Below are positions 25,847-34,049 of a DNA stretch of 64,000 nucleotides, piece after piece. The notes under the pieces were generated by a model. It saw only the letters and a program-made list of their open reading frames with translations. It was not told the origin of the DNA and searched no databases. The translations under genes were made by a program, and so were the position numbers. The stretch comes from Mariniflexile fucanivorans (GTDB lineage Bacteria; Bacteroidota; Bacteroidia; Flavobacteriales; Flavobacteriaceae). Position 1 is the first letter of the stretch; each line of letters starts with the position of its first letter. Where the stretch lies: positions 204,604 to 268,603 of the forward strand of contig NZ_SLUP01000009.1 in NCBI RefSeq assembly GCF_004341235.1, written 5' to 3'.

Positions 25847-26671
25847 ATGAAATATATATTATTGATCATTATAGCATTAACCACGACCTTTTCTTTTTCA
25901 CAAGACAAAGAAAAAGAAGCGTTATTGGCTGCAAAAAAAGCTAATAATTATGTGTATGATGCTAATAATTTAATAAGTGAAGACGATTTTGTTTCGGCTG
26001 AAAAAGAATACAGAAAAGCCATTTCAGAACAAGGCACAACGGTTGCAGGAATTTATAATTTAGGAAATTCATACATAAAAAAAGGCAGTTTAGACGAAGC
26101 CATTTACCGTTTGGACCAAGCGGCAAAAATAGCAAATTCAAAAACTGAAAAACATAAAGCATATCACAACATCGGTAATGTGCTCATGCAAAATAAAAAG
26201 TGTAAAGAAGCGGTTGAAGCTTATAAAAGCGCTTTAAGAAATGATCCTACCGATAATGAAACACGTTACAATTTAGGTATTGCAAAAATTTGTGCAGAGC
26301 AACAAAAAGACCAGCAAGACCAAAATAAAGACGATAAAGACAAGGACAAAAAGGACGATAAACAAGATCAGGACAAAAAAGAAGGCGACGATAAGAAAGA
26401 CCAAGATAAAAAAGACGAAGGCGATCAAGACAAAAAAGAAGGAGATGATAAGAAAGATGATAATGGAAAGCCCAAAGATGAAAAAGACGACAAAGGAAAA
26501 GAAGATGACAAGGAAAACCAACAACCACCAAAACCACGCCCCGGACAAATGTCGCCTCAACAGGTTAAAAATTTGTTAGAAGCCATGAACAACCAAGAAC
26601 AAAAAGTTCAGGAAAAAGTAAATGCTGAAAAACAAAAGGGTGTAAAAGTAAAAACCGAAAAAGATTGGTAA
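25847..26671 (+). CDS. batC: BatC, secreted TPR protein with charged low-complexity tail
   Basis: Protein of 274 residues: signal peptide ending TFSFSQ, then two to three tetratricopeptide repeats (residues about 45-145, with YNLGNSYIKKGSLDEAIYRL and HNIGNVLMQNKKCKEAVEAY). A Lys/Asp/Gln low-complexity region follows at about 155-225 and then a conserved GQMSPQQVKNLLEAMNNQE segment. The charged stretch is built of GACAAAAAAGA-like codon repeats, prone to length variation. TPRs suggest protein-protein scaffolding for the BatA/BatB complex. Confidence 0.88.
   Translation: MKYILLIIIALTTTFSFSQDKEKEALLAAKKANNYVYDANNLISEDDFVSAEKEYRKAISEQGTTVAGIYNLGNSYIKKGSLDEAIYRLDQAAKIANSKTEKHKAYHNIGNVLMQNKKCKEAVEAYKSALRNDPTDNETRYNLGIAKICAEQQKDQQDQNKDDKDKDKKDDKQDQDKKEGDDKKDQDKKDEGDQDKKEGDDKKDDNGKPKDEKDDKGKEDDKENQQPPKPRPGQMSPQQVKNLLEAMNNQEQKVQEKVNAEKQKGVKVKTEKDW
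26395..26460 (+). repeat. Codon-level low-complexity repeat in batC
   Basis: Repeated short units encode DKKDQDKKDEGDQDKK and similar. The near-identical units could change number by slippage, altering the length of the charged linker without frameshift when gained or lost in threes. Confidence 0.5.
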
Positions 26672-26750
26672 AACGAATTACGGATTATGAGTTACGAATT
26701 TTGATTTATAAATTTTCAAAATCGTAATTCGTAATTCAAACATCGTAACT
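26672..26750. repeat. Word-repeat palindrome (GAATTACG / CGTAATTC)
   Basis: Left words ACGAATTACG and GTTACGAATTTTGA oppose right words TCAAAATCGTAATTCGTAAT and TCGTAACT. The element fills the whole batC-batD gap and forms the best hairpin of the set, with TTTATAAA near its centre. Confidence 0.6.
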
Positions 26751-26754
26751 CTAT

Positions 26755-28527
26755 ATGAAATTCATAAAACACATATCCATAATACTAATCATACTTACAA
26801 CAAGTATGCTTTCTGCTCAAGTAAAGTTTGATGCTAAGGTTAGCAAGCAAAAGCTTGGGGTTAATGAGCGTTTACGTATCGATTTTGAAATGAATCAGGA
26901 TGGCGATAATTTTAATCCGACCGATTTTTCAAATTTCACCGTAGTGGGTGGGCCTAATCAATCTGTAAGTAATTCATGGATAAATGGCGTAAGAAGTTTT
27001 AAAAAAACATACAGTTATTTTTTAGCCCCTAAAGGTAGAGGGAATTTCACCATTGCTCAAGCTACCATTAATATTGGAGGAGAAACTTATAAAACAGTAC
27101 CTATTCCTATTGAAGTTACTGCGGCTGTAGAAATACCTAAAGACCCTAATAATCCAGAATATATTGCTTCAGAGAATATTCATTTGGTAGCAGAAATTTC
27201 AAAAACCAATCCTTATTTAAACGAAGCGATTACAGTGGTATATAAACTTTATGTATCACCAAATATAGCCGTAGATAGCTGGAATGAAATTGATAGCCCA
27301 AGGTATAACGATTTCTGGAGCCAAAATATCGATACCCAAGATCAGAAGGTTCAAAACGGTATGTTTAAAGGTGAAGAATATCGCTTTTTAGTATTGAGAA
27401 AAAAGGTTTTATATCCACAGAAAACAGGAAAATTAGACATAGAACCACTTAGTTTAGATATTGCATTGCGTGTGCCTACTAATAGACGGGATATTTTTGG
27501 AAGTCTTATGATGACGCGTACTAACAGAGTTGTTTCGGCTGGAAATAGCACTATTAACGTTAAAGCTTTACCCGAAGAAGGCAAACCATTGGATTTTTCT
27601 GGAGCAGTAGGCGATTTTAGTTTTGACGTAGTGCCATCAAAAACAAGTTTAGATGCTTCGGAATCGTTGCAATTAAAAGTAGCTGTTAAAGGAAACGGAA
27701 ATTTAAAACTTTTCAAGTTACCTAAAGTATCATTGCCAAGTTCGTTAGAAGTTTACGAACCCGAACATAAAGAAGAGGTTAACACCAGTTTATCGGGTAT
27801 GCAGGGCGCTATTTCAGATAGTTATACCATCGTACCTCAATTCAAAGGTAAATATCCCATACCAAGTATTTCATTTTCATATTTCGATTTAAAAACAGAA
27901 AAATACAAGCGTTTATCTTCAGATGAAATTATTTTAGATGTTTTAGATGGCCCCATAAATAATGCCAATACTAATAACGCAACAGTTACAAATAACGGAA
28001 AACAAGCGGTTGTTCTTAATAAAGATCAGTTTGCATTTATAAAAACAAAAACGACTTTTGAAAGCATACATAACACAACCTTTTTTAAAACAACGGGCTT
28101 TTGGAGTTTGTTGTTATTGCCTTTTTTAGCAATTCCATTAGCCATCGTTATTAGAAACAAAAAAGCTACAAGAGATGCCGATGTGTACGGTAATAGAATT
28201 AGAAAAGCAGATAAGTTGGCTAAAAAATATTTAAGTCATGCTAAAAAATCACTCGGACAAAAAGAAGCATTTTATATTGCTTTGGAGAAGGCATTGCATA
28301 ATTATTTAAAAGCGAAATTACACATAGAAACTTACGATTTAAGCAAGGAAAAAATCAACGAATTATTAGCTGCTAAGCAGGTTGAAAATGAGGTGATAGT
28401 AGATTTTAATAAAATTTTGGAAAGTTGCGAACTAGCACGTTACACGCCCATTGATATTGTAACCATGCGGGAAGATTATGAAAAAGCCGCAAAAACCATT
28501 TCATTAATTGATAAACAAGCACGTTAA
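26755..28527 (+). CDS. batD: BatD family protein
   Basis: Protein of 590 residues with signal peptide ending SMLSAQ, several immunoglobulin-like beta domains (about 25-400), a membrane helix near 445-465 and a cytoplasmic helical tail. Typical BatD phrases are RLRIDFEMNQDGDNFNPTDF, YSYFLAPKGRGNFTI and VVPQFKGKYPIPSISFSYFD. BatD is thought to be the periplasmic arm of the Bat complex in oxidative-stress tolerance. It is translated together with batE, which starts one base after its stop. Confidence 0.9.
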   Translation: MKFIKHISIILIILTTSMLSAQVKFDAKVSKQKLGVNERLRIDFEMNQDGDNFNPTDFSNFTVVGGPNQSVSNSWINGVRSFKKTYSYFLAPKGRGNFTIAQATINIGGETYKTVPIPIEVTAAVEIPKDPNNPEYIASENIHLVAEISKTNPYLNEAITVVYKLYVSPNIAVDSWNEIDSPRYNDFWSQNIDTQDQKVQNGMFKGEEYRFLVLRKKVLYPQKTGKLDIEPLSLDIALRVPTNRRDIFGSLMMTRTNRVVSAGNSTINVKALPEEGKPLDFSGAVGDFSFDVVPSKTSLDASESLQLKVAVKGNGNLKLFKLPKVSLPSSLEVYEPEHKEEVNTSLSGMQGAISDSYTIVPQFKGKYPIPSISFSYFDLKTEKYKRLSSDEIILDVLDGPINNANTNNATVTNNGKQAVVLNKDQFAFIKTKTTFESIHNTTFFKTTGFWSLLLLPFLAIPLAIVIRNKKATRDADVYGNRIRKADKLAKKYLSHAKKSLGQKEAFYIALEKALHNYLKAKLHIETYDLSKEKINELLAAKQVENEVIVDFNKILESCELARYTPIDIVTMREDYEKAAKTISLIDKQAR

Positions 28528-28528
28528 G

Positions 28529-29278
28529 ATGAAGCAGTTATTATACATACTATCGTTTTTGTTCAGCGTTGGTTCATTGGCTCAAAATGAAGCTGCTTTC
28601 CAACAAGGAAACGCCTTGTATAACGCCGGAAAATATGGCGAAGCCATAGATAAATACAAAACTATTTTAGATACTAAAAACCATTCCGCAGCACTCTATT
28701 TTAATTTGGGGAACGCCCATTACAAGTTAAACAATATAGCACCCAGTATTTATTATTACGAAAAAGCATTAAAGCTTGCGCCTAACGATGAGGAAATAAA
28801 GAATAATTTAGCGTTTGCACAAAACATGACCATTGATGCGATTAATGTGGTTCCTGAAGCTGGATTATTAAAAATTGTAAATAATGTGACCAATAGAATG
28901 ACTTTTGATGGGTGGGCAAAAGTATCCATAGGTTTTGTTTTTTGTTTTGTGGTTTTGTTTTTATTCTACTATTTCGCTTATTCTTCATTAAGAAAACGCA
29001 TCGCTTTTTTAGGGAGTTTGGCTGCGTTAATCTTCATATGTATTACGCTATTATTTGCATTTCATAAATTCAATTTAGATAAAAGGGATAAACCTGCCAT
29101 TGTATTTGCTAAAGAAAGTTTAGTTAAAAATGCGCCTAATAATAGGAGTGAAGAATCGTTTAGATTGCATGAAGGCACCAAAGTACAAGTTTTAGATACC
29201 GTAAATAATTGGAAAAAAATAAAGCTTCAAGATGGTAAAACGGGTTGGATTTCTTCAGAAGATATTAAAGCACTTTAA
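28529..29278 (+). CDS. batE: BatE, TPR and SH3 domain membrane protein
   Basis: Protein of 249 residues. The ATG at 28529 opens the signal peptide MKQLLYILSFLFSVGSLAQ; an upstream in-frame ATG at 28508 overlaps batD and is unlikely. Two TPR units follow (ALYNAGKYGEAIDKYKTIL and LYFNLGNAHYKLNNIAPSIY). Two membrane helices are near 137-158 and 166-186. A bacterial SH3 domain closes the protein (HEGTKVQVLDTVNNWKKIKL then DGKTGWISSEDI). It is the last gene of the Bat operon. Confidence 0.9.
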   Translation: MKQLLYILSFLFSVGSLAQNEAAFQQGNALYNAGKYGEAIDKYKTILDTKNHSAALYFNLGNAHYKLNNIAPSIYYYEKALKLAPNDEEIKNNLAFAQNMTIDAINVVPEAGLLKIVNNVTNRMTFDGWAKVSIGFVFCFVVLFLFYYFAYSSLRKRIAFLGSLAALIFICITLLFAFHKFNLDKRDKPAIVFAKESLVKNAPNNRSEESFRLHEGTKVQVLDTVNNWKKIKLQDGKTGWISSEDIKAL

Positions 29279-29360
29279 TTAAAAAATCGTAAATTCAATA
29301 AAGTTTATTATCAAAAAACAGGTACTTTTAATGTATCTTTAAGCAAATAATTATTTAGCT

Positions 29361-29987
29361 ATGAACTTAGATAAAATATTTCAGAATAATAAAAAATGGA
29401 TAAAAGAGAAATTGGATGTCGATAAAAATTATTTCGAAAATTTAGGCGCAGGTCAAAATCCGGAATTTTTATTTATAGGATGCTCTGATAGTCGTGTTAC
29501 TGCCGAAGAACTTATGGGTTTAGGTCCAGGGGATGTTTTTGTGCATCGTAACATTGCCAATATGGTTATTAGTATCGATTTAAACGTTATGTCTGTAGTG
29601 AATTATGCGGTAGATCATTTAAAAGTAAAGCATGTAGTAGTATGTGGGCATTACGAGTGTGGTGGTGTAAAAGCTGCCATGCAATCGGCCGATTTAGGAA
29701 TTTTAAACCCATGGTTACGTAACATTCGCGATGTGTACCGTATTCATAAAAAAGAACTGAATGCGATTACCAATGAAGAAAAAAAATACGATCGTCTTGT
29801 AGAGTTGAATGTTGAAGAGCAATGTGTAAATTTAATTAAAACGGCAGCTGTTCAAAAAGCAGCTAGAGAGCGTGGATTAAAAGTGCACGGTTGGATATTT
29901 GATATTCATACGGGCGAACTTGTAGATTTAAAAATTGATTTTGATACAATTCTTGAAAGTATCCGAGAAATTTATCATTTAGATTAG
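29361..29987 (+). CDS. can: Beta-class carbonic anhydrase
   Basis: Zinc enzyme of 208 residues that hydrates carbon dioxide to bicarbonate in the cytoplasm. All four active-site positions are present: CSDSR (C41, D43, R45) and HYEC (H97, C100). FVHRNIANMV and the GGVKAAM loop are typical of beta-class enzymes. Length is normal. It is convergent with the CvpA gene. It probably supplies bicarbonate for anaplerotic and fatty-acid carboxylases. It starts 82 bases after batE and may have its own promoter (TATCTTTA at 29334). Confidence 0.93.
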   Translation: MNLDKIFQNNKKWIKEKLDVDKNYFENLGAGQNPEFLFIGCSDSRVTAEELMGLGPGDVFVHRNIANMVISIDLNVMSVVNYAVDHLKVKHVVVCGHYECGGVKAAMQSADLGILNPWLRNIRDVYRIHKKELNAITNEEKKYDRLVELNVEEQCVNLIKTAAVQKAARERGLKVHGWIFDIHTGELVDLKIDFDTILESIREIYHLD

Positions 29988-30006
29988 CCTTTCATAACCT
30001 ATTCAT

Positions 30007-30534
30007 TCAATTTTCGGAATTTTCGTTTGCTAAATCATCGCCAATAGGTTTTCCATTCACAATTAAATTTGGGAAAATTAAAGGAACAATAGATTTTACG
30101 GGTGTATAAAGTACCGAAACCTCTTTATCTTCTTCGGCAGTGAAAGGAATGGTTCTATTTAATTTCTCGAAAATAATGAGAATGGCACTTAAAATAAGAG
30201 CAATTTTCAATCCGCCAAAAAGCGCTCCTAAGGCTTTGTTAAACAGTCCTAATGCCGCAAAATCTGCTATTTTGGTTAAAGCTTTTCCAGCCAACGAAAC
30301 AATTAAAACAATAAGAATTAAAGTGCCAACAAAAGCCACAATATTTATGGTGTTTTCGTTCCAATCTACTTTTTCTCTTAAAAATTCAGAGGCAAAATCG
30401 CTAAAGTGAAACGCACCGTAAACCCCTGCAACAAGTGCTAATAAAGAGGCTACTTCTACAAAAAGTCCGCGCCAAAAGCCACGAACCAAGCCTATAACCA
30501 AAAGGCCTAATAAAGTAATATCTAAAACATTCAT
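30007..30534 (-). CDS. CvpA family inner-membrane protein
   Basis: Protein of 175 residues with four hydrophobic helices (about 4-22, 28-46, 63-85 and 102-125). The start MNVLDITLLGLLVIGLVRGFWRG is the CvpA signature. The family is named for colicin V production in E. coli and is linked to envelope stress tolerance; the molecular role is unknown. The C-terminal tail is charged and variable. It is divergent from the small conserved gene at 30639. Confidence 0.85.
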   Translation of the reverse strand: MNVLDITLLGLLVIGLVRGFWRGLFVEVASLLALVAGVYGAFHFSDFASEFLREKVDWNENTINIVAFVGTLILIVLIVSLAGKALTKIADFAALGLFNKALGALFGGLKIALILSAILIIFEKLNRTIPFTAEEDKEVSVLYTPVKSIVPLIFPNLIVNGKPIGDDLANENSEN

Positions 30535-30597
30535 TAAAACAGTTTTTGTAAATATATAATTTTTTAAATTGAAGCGTTAAGTCAAGTTAAGCTTTGT

Positions 30598-30605
30598 TAA
30601 CTTTG
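30598..30605 (+). promoter_or_regulatory. -7 element TAACTTTG of the 30639 gene
   Basis: Perfect match to TAnnTTTG, 33 bases before the start codon. No clear -33 TTG at the usual distance is seen. Confidence 0.45.
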
Positions 30606-30638
30606 CAACTTTAAAATTTAAACTTTTCAACCCAATAA

Positions 30639-30995
30639 ATGTCAAGAGACGAACAACTAAAAGAACGCTGGGAACTGGTAGTAAACAAACTATCTACTCA
30701 ATTTGCCGATGGTGATACCTTAGACCTCGATGCCATTATTTATTTAATTGGCGTGCAGGAATTGGGGCAGTTTGAGCGCGAATTTAAAAAAGACCAAAAG
30801 CTTGATTTAATGCATATTGCCATTTGTAAGTTACTAACGCCGTATGGCTATTACGAACTAGATTTTGTTGATGCTGAGGGTTGGCCACATTACAAAACCA
30901 TTGAAACGTTGCCACATTTAAAAGCAGGCGAACAAAGTATTTTAATGAAAGAAGCCATTGTAAATTACTTTTTGGAAACGGACTATATACATTAA
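30639..30995 (+). CDS. Conserved flavobacterial protein of unknown function
   Basis: Soluble protein of 118 residues with no signal or membrane segment. It begins MSRDEQLKERWELVVNKL and contains LIGVQELGQFEREFKKDQKLDLMHIAICKLL and a YYELDFVDAEGWPHY strand. The sequence looks like a stable alpha-beta domain, and I recall similar uncharacterised proteins in this phylum. It lies alone between cvpA and pheS, with an own -7 element. No function is assigned. Confidence 0.7.
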   Translation: MSRDEQLKERWELVVNKLSTQFADGDTLDLDAIIYLIGVQELGQFEREFKKDQKLDLMHIAICKLLTPYGYYELDFVDAEGWPHYKTIETLPHLKAGEQSILMKEAIVNYFLETDYIH

Positions 30996-31003
30996 TTTTT
31001 CAC

Positions 31004-31086
31004 CTCATTGCGAAGTAAATTTTTTATTTACTGAAGCAATCTGCCTATTTTTACAGATTACTTCATCGTTTCCTCCTCGTAATGAG
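31004..31086. repeat. REP-like two-armed palindrome, copy B
   Basis: CTCATTGCGA and GAAGCAATCTG on the left pair with CAGATTACTTC and TCGTAATGAG on the right. It ends about 40 bases before pheS, so a hairpin would sit in or just before its leader. Copy A is at 7362-7456. Confidence 0.65.
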
Positions 31087-31123
31087 GATAAATTAATTAA
31101 ATTTGCCATCATTTTGAAGAACC

Positions 31124-32143
31124 ATGATAGACAAGATAAAAGAACTTATTGCCGAAGCCGAGGCCTTTAAAGCACAAACTAAAGAAGAAGTAGAAGCTTT
31201 TAGAATAAAATACTTAGGTAAAAAAGGATTGTTAAACGACTTTTTTGCAGAGTTTAAAAACGTTGCTAACGACCAAAAAAAGGAATTTGGTCAAGTAATA
31301 AACACGCTAAAAAAAACGGCCGAAACCAAAGTAAATGACTTAAAAGAAGAGCTTGAAAGCAAGGAAGAAGTAAAAGGTGTTTATGGCGATTTATCGCGCC
31401 CAGGAAGCCCTATTCAAATTGGTGCGCGTCATCCCATTTCTATCGTAAAAAATCAAATAATAGATATTTTTTCAAACATTGGTTTTAATGTAAGTGAAGG
31501 CCCTGAAATTGAAGACGATTGGCATAATTTTACCGCATTAAATTTGCCAGAATACCATCCAGCACGCGATATGCAGGATACTTTTTTTATTCAAACAAAC
31601 CCAGATATTTTATTGCGTACACATACCAGTTCGGTACAAGTTCGCTATATGGAAAATAATCAACCGCCTATCCGAACTATTTCTCCGGGTAGAGTTTATC
31701 GAAACGAAGCCATATCTGCGCGTTCTCATTGTTTTTTCCACCAAGTTGAAGGTTTGTACATTGATAAAAATGTAAGTTTTGCCGATTTAAAACAAACGCT
31801 TCAATATTTCACCACACAAATGTTTGGGAAATCTAAAATACGTTTACGTCCATCTTATTTTCCATTTACAGAACCAAGCGCAGAAATAGATGTGTATTGG
31901 GGCTTGGAAACCGAATCTGATTACCGCATAACAAAAGGTACGGGTTGGTTAGAAATAGGTGGTTGTGGTATGGTAGATCCAAACGTTTTAGAAAACTGCA
32001 AAATAGACTCTAAAGAATATTCTGGTTTTGCATTTGGTGTTGGTATAGATCGAATTGCCATGTTGCTTCACCAAATAAACGATATTCGTTTACTAAGCGA
32101 AAATGATGTTCGGTTCTTAGAGCAGTTTAAATCTGCATTATAA
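31124..32143 (+). CDS. pheS: Phenylalanine-tRNA ligase alpha subunit
   Basis: Class II aminoacyl-tRNA synthetase subunit of 339 residues. It has an N-terminal tRNA-binding coiled coil (about 1-85), then class II core motifs: motif 2 in RNEAISARSHCFFHQVEGLY and motif 3 in FGVGIDRIAMLLHQINDIRL. FTEPSAEIDVYWG lies in the active site. It joins phenylalanine to its tRNA as an alpha2-beta2 enzyme with PheT, which is not adjacent here. Length is normal. A REP-like palindrome precedes it and a terminator follows. Confidence 0.97.
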   Translation: MIDKIKELIAEAEAFKAQTKEEVEAFRIKYLGKKGLLNDFFAEFKNVANDQKKEFGQVINTLKKTAETKVNDLKEELESKEEVKGVYGDLSRPGSPIQIGARHPISIVKNQIIDIFSNIGFNVSEGPEIEDDWHNFTALNLPEYHPARDMQDTFFIQTNPDILLRTHTSSVQVRYMENNQPPIRTISPGRVYRNEAISARSHCFFHQVEGLYIDKNVSFADLKQTLQYFTTQMFGKSKIRLRPSYFPFTEPSAEIDVYWGLETESDYRITKGTGWLEIGGCGMVDPNVLENCKIDSKEYSGFAFGVGIDRIAMLLHQINDIRLLSENDVRFLEQFKSAL

Positions 32144-32182
32144 ACCCATACATTTAAAGCCTGTTTAGAAAATTCGAAACAC

Positions 32183-32215
32183 GTCATTATCAGGAACGGC
32201 GAGAAATAATCTTTT
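32183..32215. repeat. REP-like half copy C
   Basis: CGTCATTATCAGGAACGGCG then GAAATAATCTTTT resembles one arm of copies A and B (GTCATTACGA...AAGTAATCTTT). The partner arm is missing. It looks like a decayed or single-arm form. Confidence 0.4.
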
Positions 32216-32251
32216 CAATTGAAATGTGAATTTTAAATATAAAATTGAATA

Positions 32252-32279
32252 AAAACCGATATTAATATCGGTTTTTTTA
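32252..32279 (+). terminator. Rho-independent terminator after pheS
   Basis: AAACCGATATTAATATCGGTTT is a perfect stem followed by seven T. It separates pheS from the efflux operon. Confidence 0.8.
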
Positions 32280-32304
32280 TTTAACAATTTTTTAACTTCG
32301 TTTA

Positions 32305-32336
32305 GTTCGGTTGAAAACGAACCTGTTTTATATTTG
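32305..32336 (+). promoter_or_regulatory. Promoter and probable operator of the gbsR-RND operon
   Basis: TATATTTG at 32329-32336 is a perfect -7 element. Just upstream, GTTCG and CGAAC (32305-32309 and 32318-32322) form an inverted repeat with an 8-base spacer. It overlaps the -33 region, where a bound repressor would block RNA polymerase. The likely binder is the MarR-type protein encoded directly downstream. Confidence 0.55.
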
Positions 32337-32396
32337 CAAAATATTTTTTTAATAAGTACTCAGCTTGTATCTAAAATCAAGTTAAAATTCATTAAA

Positions 32397-32900
32397 ATGA
32401 AAAACCCCGTTTGCGAAAAAAAAATGGCTTTGGTTGAAAAACTAGGAGTGCATTTGGAGAACAGAGAGCAGTTGGCACCCGTGGCAGCTCGCATTATGTC
32501 GTATATTATTCTTACTGGTAAAAAAGGAACTACTTTTGAAGATATGGTAAGCATCCTTTGCGCTAGTAAAAGTACCATATCTACCCATCTTAACCATTTG
32601 CAAGATTTAAATAAAATTGAATATTTCACAAAAACAGGAGATCGCAAAAAATATTTTGTGATTAATAAAGATATGATACTTCACCATGTAGATGAAATGA
32701 TTAATTATTGGCAGGAAGTACGCGAATTACATTTAGAAATTAAAAACTATAAAGAGATTATAAACAATCAGAAAATTGAAAATGACGATGAAAAATTCGA
32801 ATTAAATTTTCATAACGATTATATAAAATTTTTAGATGAAGCCACCGAATCTATTCAAGAATTAAGAACAAAATTATCAACCAATCAATTCAGTATTTAA
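32397..32900 (+). CDS. GbsR/MarR family transcriptional regulator
   Basis: Winged-helix regulator of 167 residues. The ATG at 32397 (MKNPVCEKKMALVEKLGVHL) is chosen over a TTG at 32334, which falls within the -7 element. The DNA-binding part is VAARIMSYIILTGKKGTTFEDMVSILCASKSTISTHLNHLQDLNKIEYFT, split here as TFEDMVSILCASKSTISTHL. A coiled-coil-like tail (residues 105-160) probably dimerises. It is the first gene of an RND efflux operon, 11 bases before the adaptor gene, and likely represses it. The inducer is unknown. Confidence 0.88.
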   Translation: MKNPVCEKKMALVEKLGVHLENREQLAPVAARIMSYIILTGKKGTTFEDMVSILCASKSTISTHLNHLQDLNKIEYFTKTGDRKKYFVINKDMILHHVDEMINYWQEVRELHLEIKNYKEIINNQKIENDDEKFELNFHNDYIKFLDEATESIQELRTKLSTNQFSI

Positions 32901-32911
32901 ACTTAGTATAA

Positions 32912-34036
32912 ATGAAAAATAATAAATTATACACGTTAATAGCTATTAGTATATTGTTAATAGCTTCCAGTTGTGGAAAAAAACAAGAACAACAAGTAGC
33001 TCCAGCGGCACCAATGCTTCCCGTAGCTATAATTAGCCATAAAACAATTACTGGTTTTCAAGAATACCCTACTAACATTGAGGGTATTGTGAACAGTAAT
33101 GTACGTGCCAAAGTATCTGGCTACATCCAAAAAGTTTTGGTTGATGAGGGTCAAAAAGTGCGGAAAGGTCAAGTTTTATTCAAACTGGAAACGCAATCGT
33201 TAAGTCAAGATGCTGGAGCCGCCAAAGCCCGTATTAATGTTGCAAAAGTTGAGGTTGATAAATTGATTCCGCTAGTTGAAAAAAATATTATCAGTCCGGT
33301 ACAATTAGAAACTGCCAAAGCCAATTTAGCACAAGCACAAGCCAATTACAGCAGTATTGCTGCAAATATTGATTACGCTAACGTAAAAAGCCCTGTTGAT
33401 GGTTACGTAGGCACCATTAATTTTAGAGAAGGTTCTTTAGTAAGTTCTAGCGATGGAACTCCTTTAACCACGGTTAGCGATATTAAACAGGTGTATGCTT
33501 TTTTTAGTTTGAATGAAGCCGATTATTTAAACTTTTTACAAAATACTAAAGGTGAAAATTTAAAAGATAAAATCGCCAATTTTCCAGAGGTGAACTTAAT
33601 TCTTGCTAACGGAAACACCTTTGCTGAAAAAGGTACAATTGAAACCAGTTCTGGACAAATAAATCAAAATACGGGAACTGTGAGTTTTAGAGCTGTTTTT
33701 AATAATCCGAATCAACTTTTAACCAACGGAAATAGCGGAAAAATTCAAATTCCAACTATTTATGAAAACGCCGTAGTTGTACCACAAGAAGCAACTTACG
33801 AACAACAGGGTAATGTGATGGTTTTCAAGTTGAATGCAAATAACACAGTAACATCTTCAATCATAAAAATTAAAGAGACTATTGATAATTTATATGTGGT
33901 GGAATCTGGCCTTAATGAAGGCGATAAAATAGTTGTGACGGGTGTTGGCAAATTGAGAAATGATATGCCAATTACACCTCAAGAAGTAGTATATGATAGC
34001 ATTCTTAAGCCTATTAAAACATTATTCAAAAACTAG
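32912..34036 (+). CDS. RND efflux periplasmic adaptor lipoprotein
   Basis: Membrane fusion protein of 374 residues. The lipobox IASSC gives lipid Cys21. The half lipoyl motif VRAKVSGYIQKVLVDEGQKV is followed by a helical hairpin (residues about 95-145). The second lipoyl half is VKSPVDGYVGTINFREGSLV, and beta-barrel strands follow. It bridges the inner-membrane pump and the outer-membrane channel in the periplasm. It is AcrA/MexA-like in length and domain order. It is the second gene of the operon. Confidence 0.93.
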   Translation: MKNNKLYTLIAISILLIASSCGKKQEQQVAPAAPMLPVAIISHKTITGFQEYPTNIEGIVNSNVRAKVSGYIQKVLVDEGQKVRKGQVLFKLETQSLSQDAGAAKARINVAKVEVDKLIPLVEKNIISPVQLETAKANLAQAQANYSSIAANIDYANVKSPVDGYVGTINFREGSLVSSSDGTPLTTVSDIKQVYAFFSLNEADYLNFLQNTKGENLKDKIANFPEVNLILANGNTFAEKGTIETSSGQINQNTGTVSFRAVFNNPNQLLTNGNSGKIQIPTIYENAVVVPQEATYEQQGNVMVFKLNANNTVTSSIIKIKETIDNLYVVESGLNEGDKIVVTGVGKLRNDMPITPQEVVYDSILKPIKTLFKN

Positions 34037-34049
34037 AAACTTATAAATT

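Noticed and set aside
26247..26579. Three extra frames across batC low-complexity DNA
   Set aside because: They are by-products of the AAAGA/GACAAA repeats; only the batC frame has signal peptide and TPRs.
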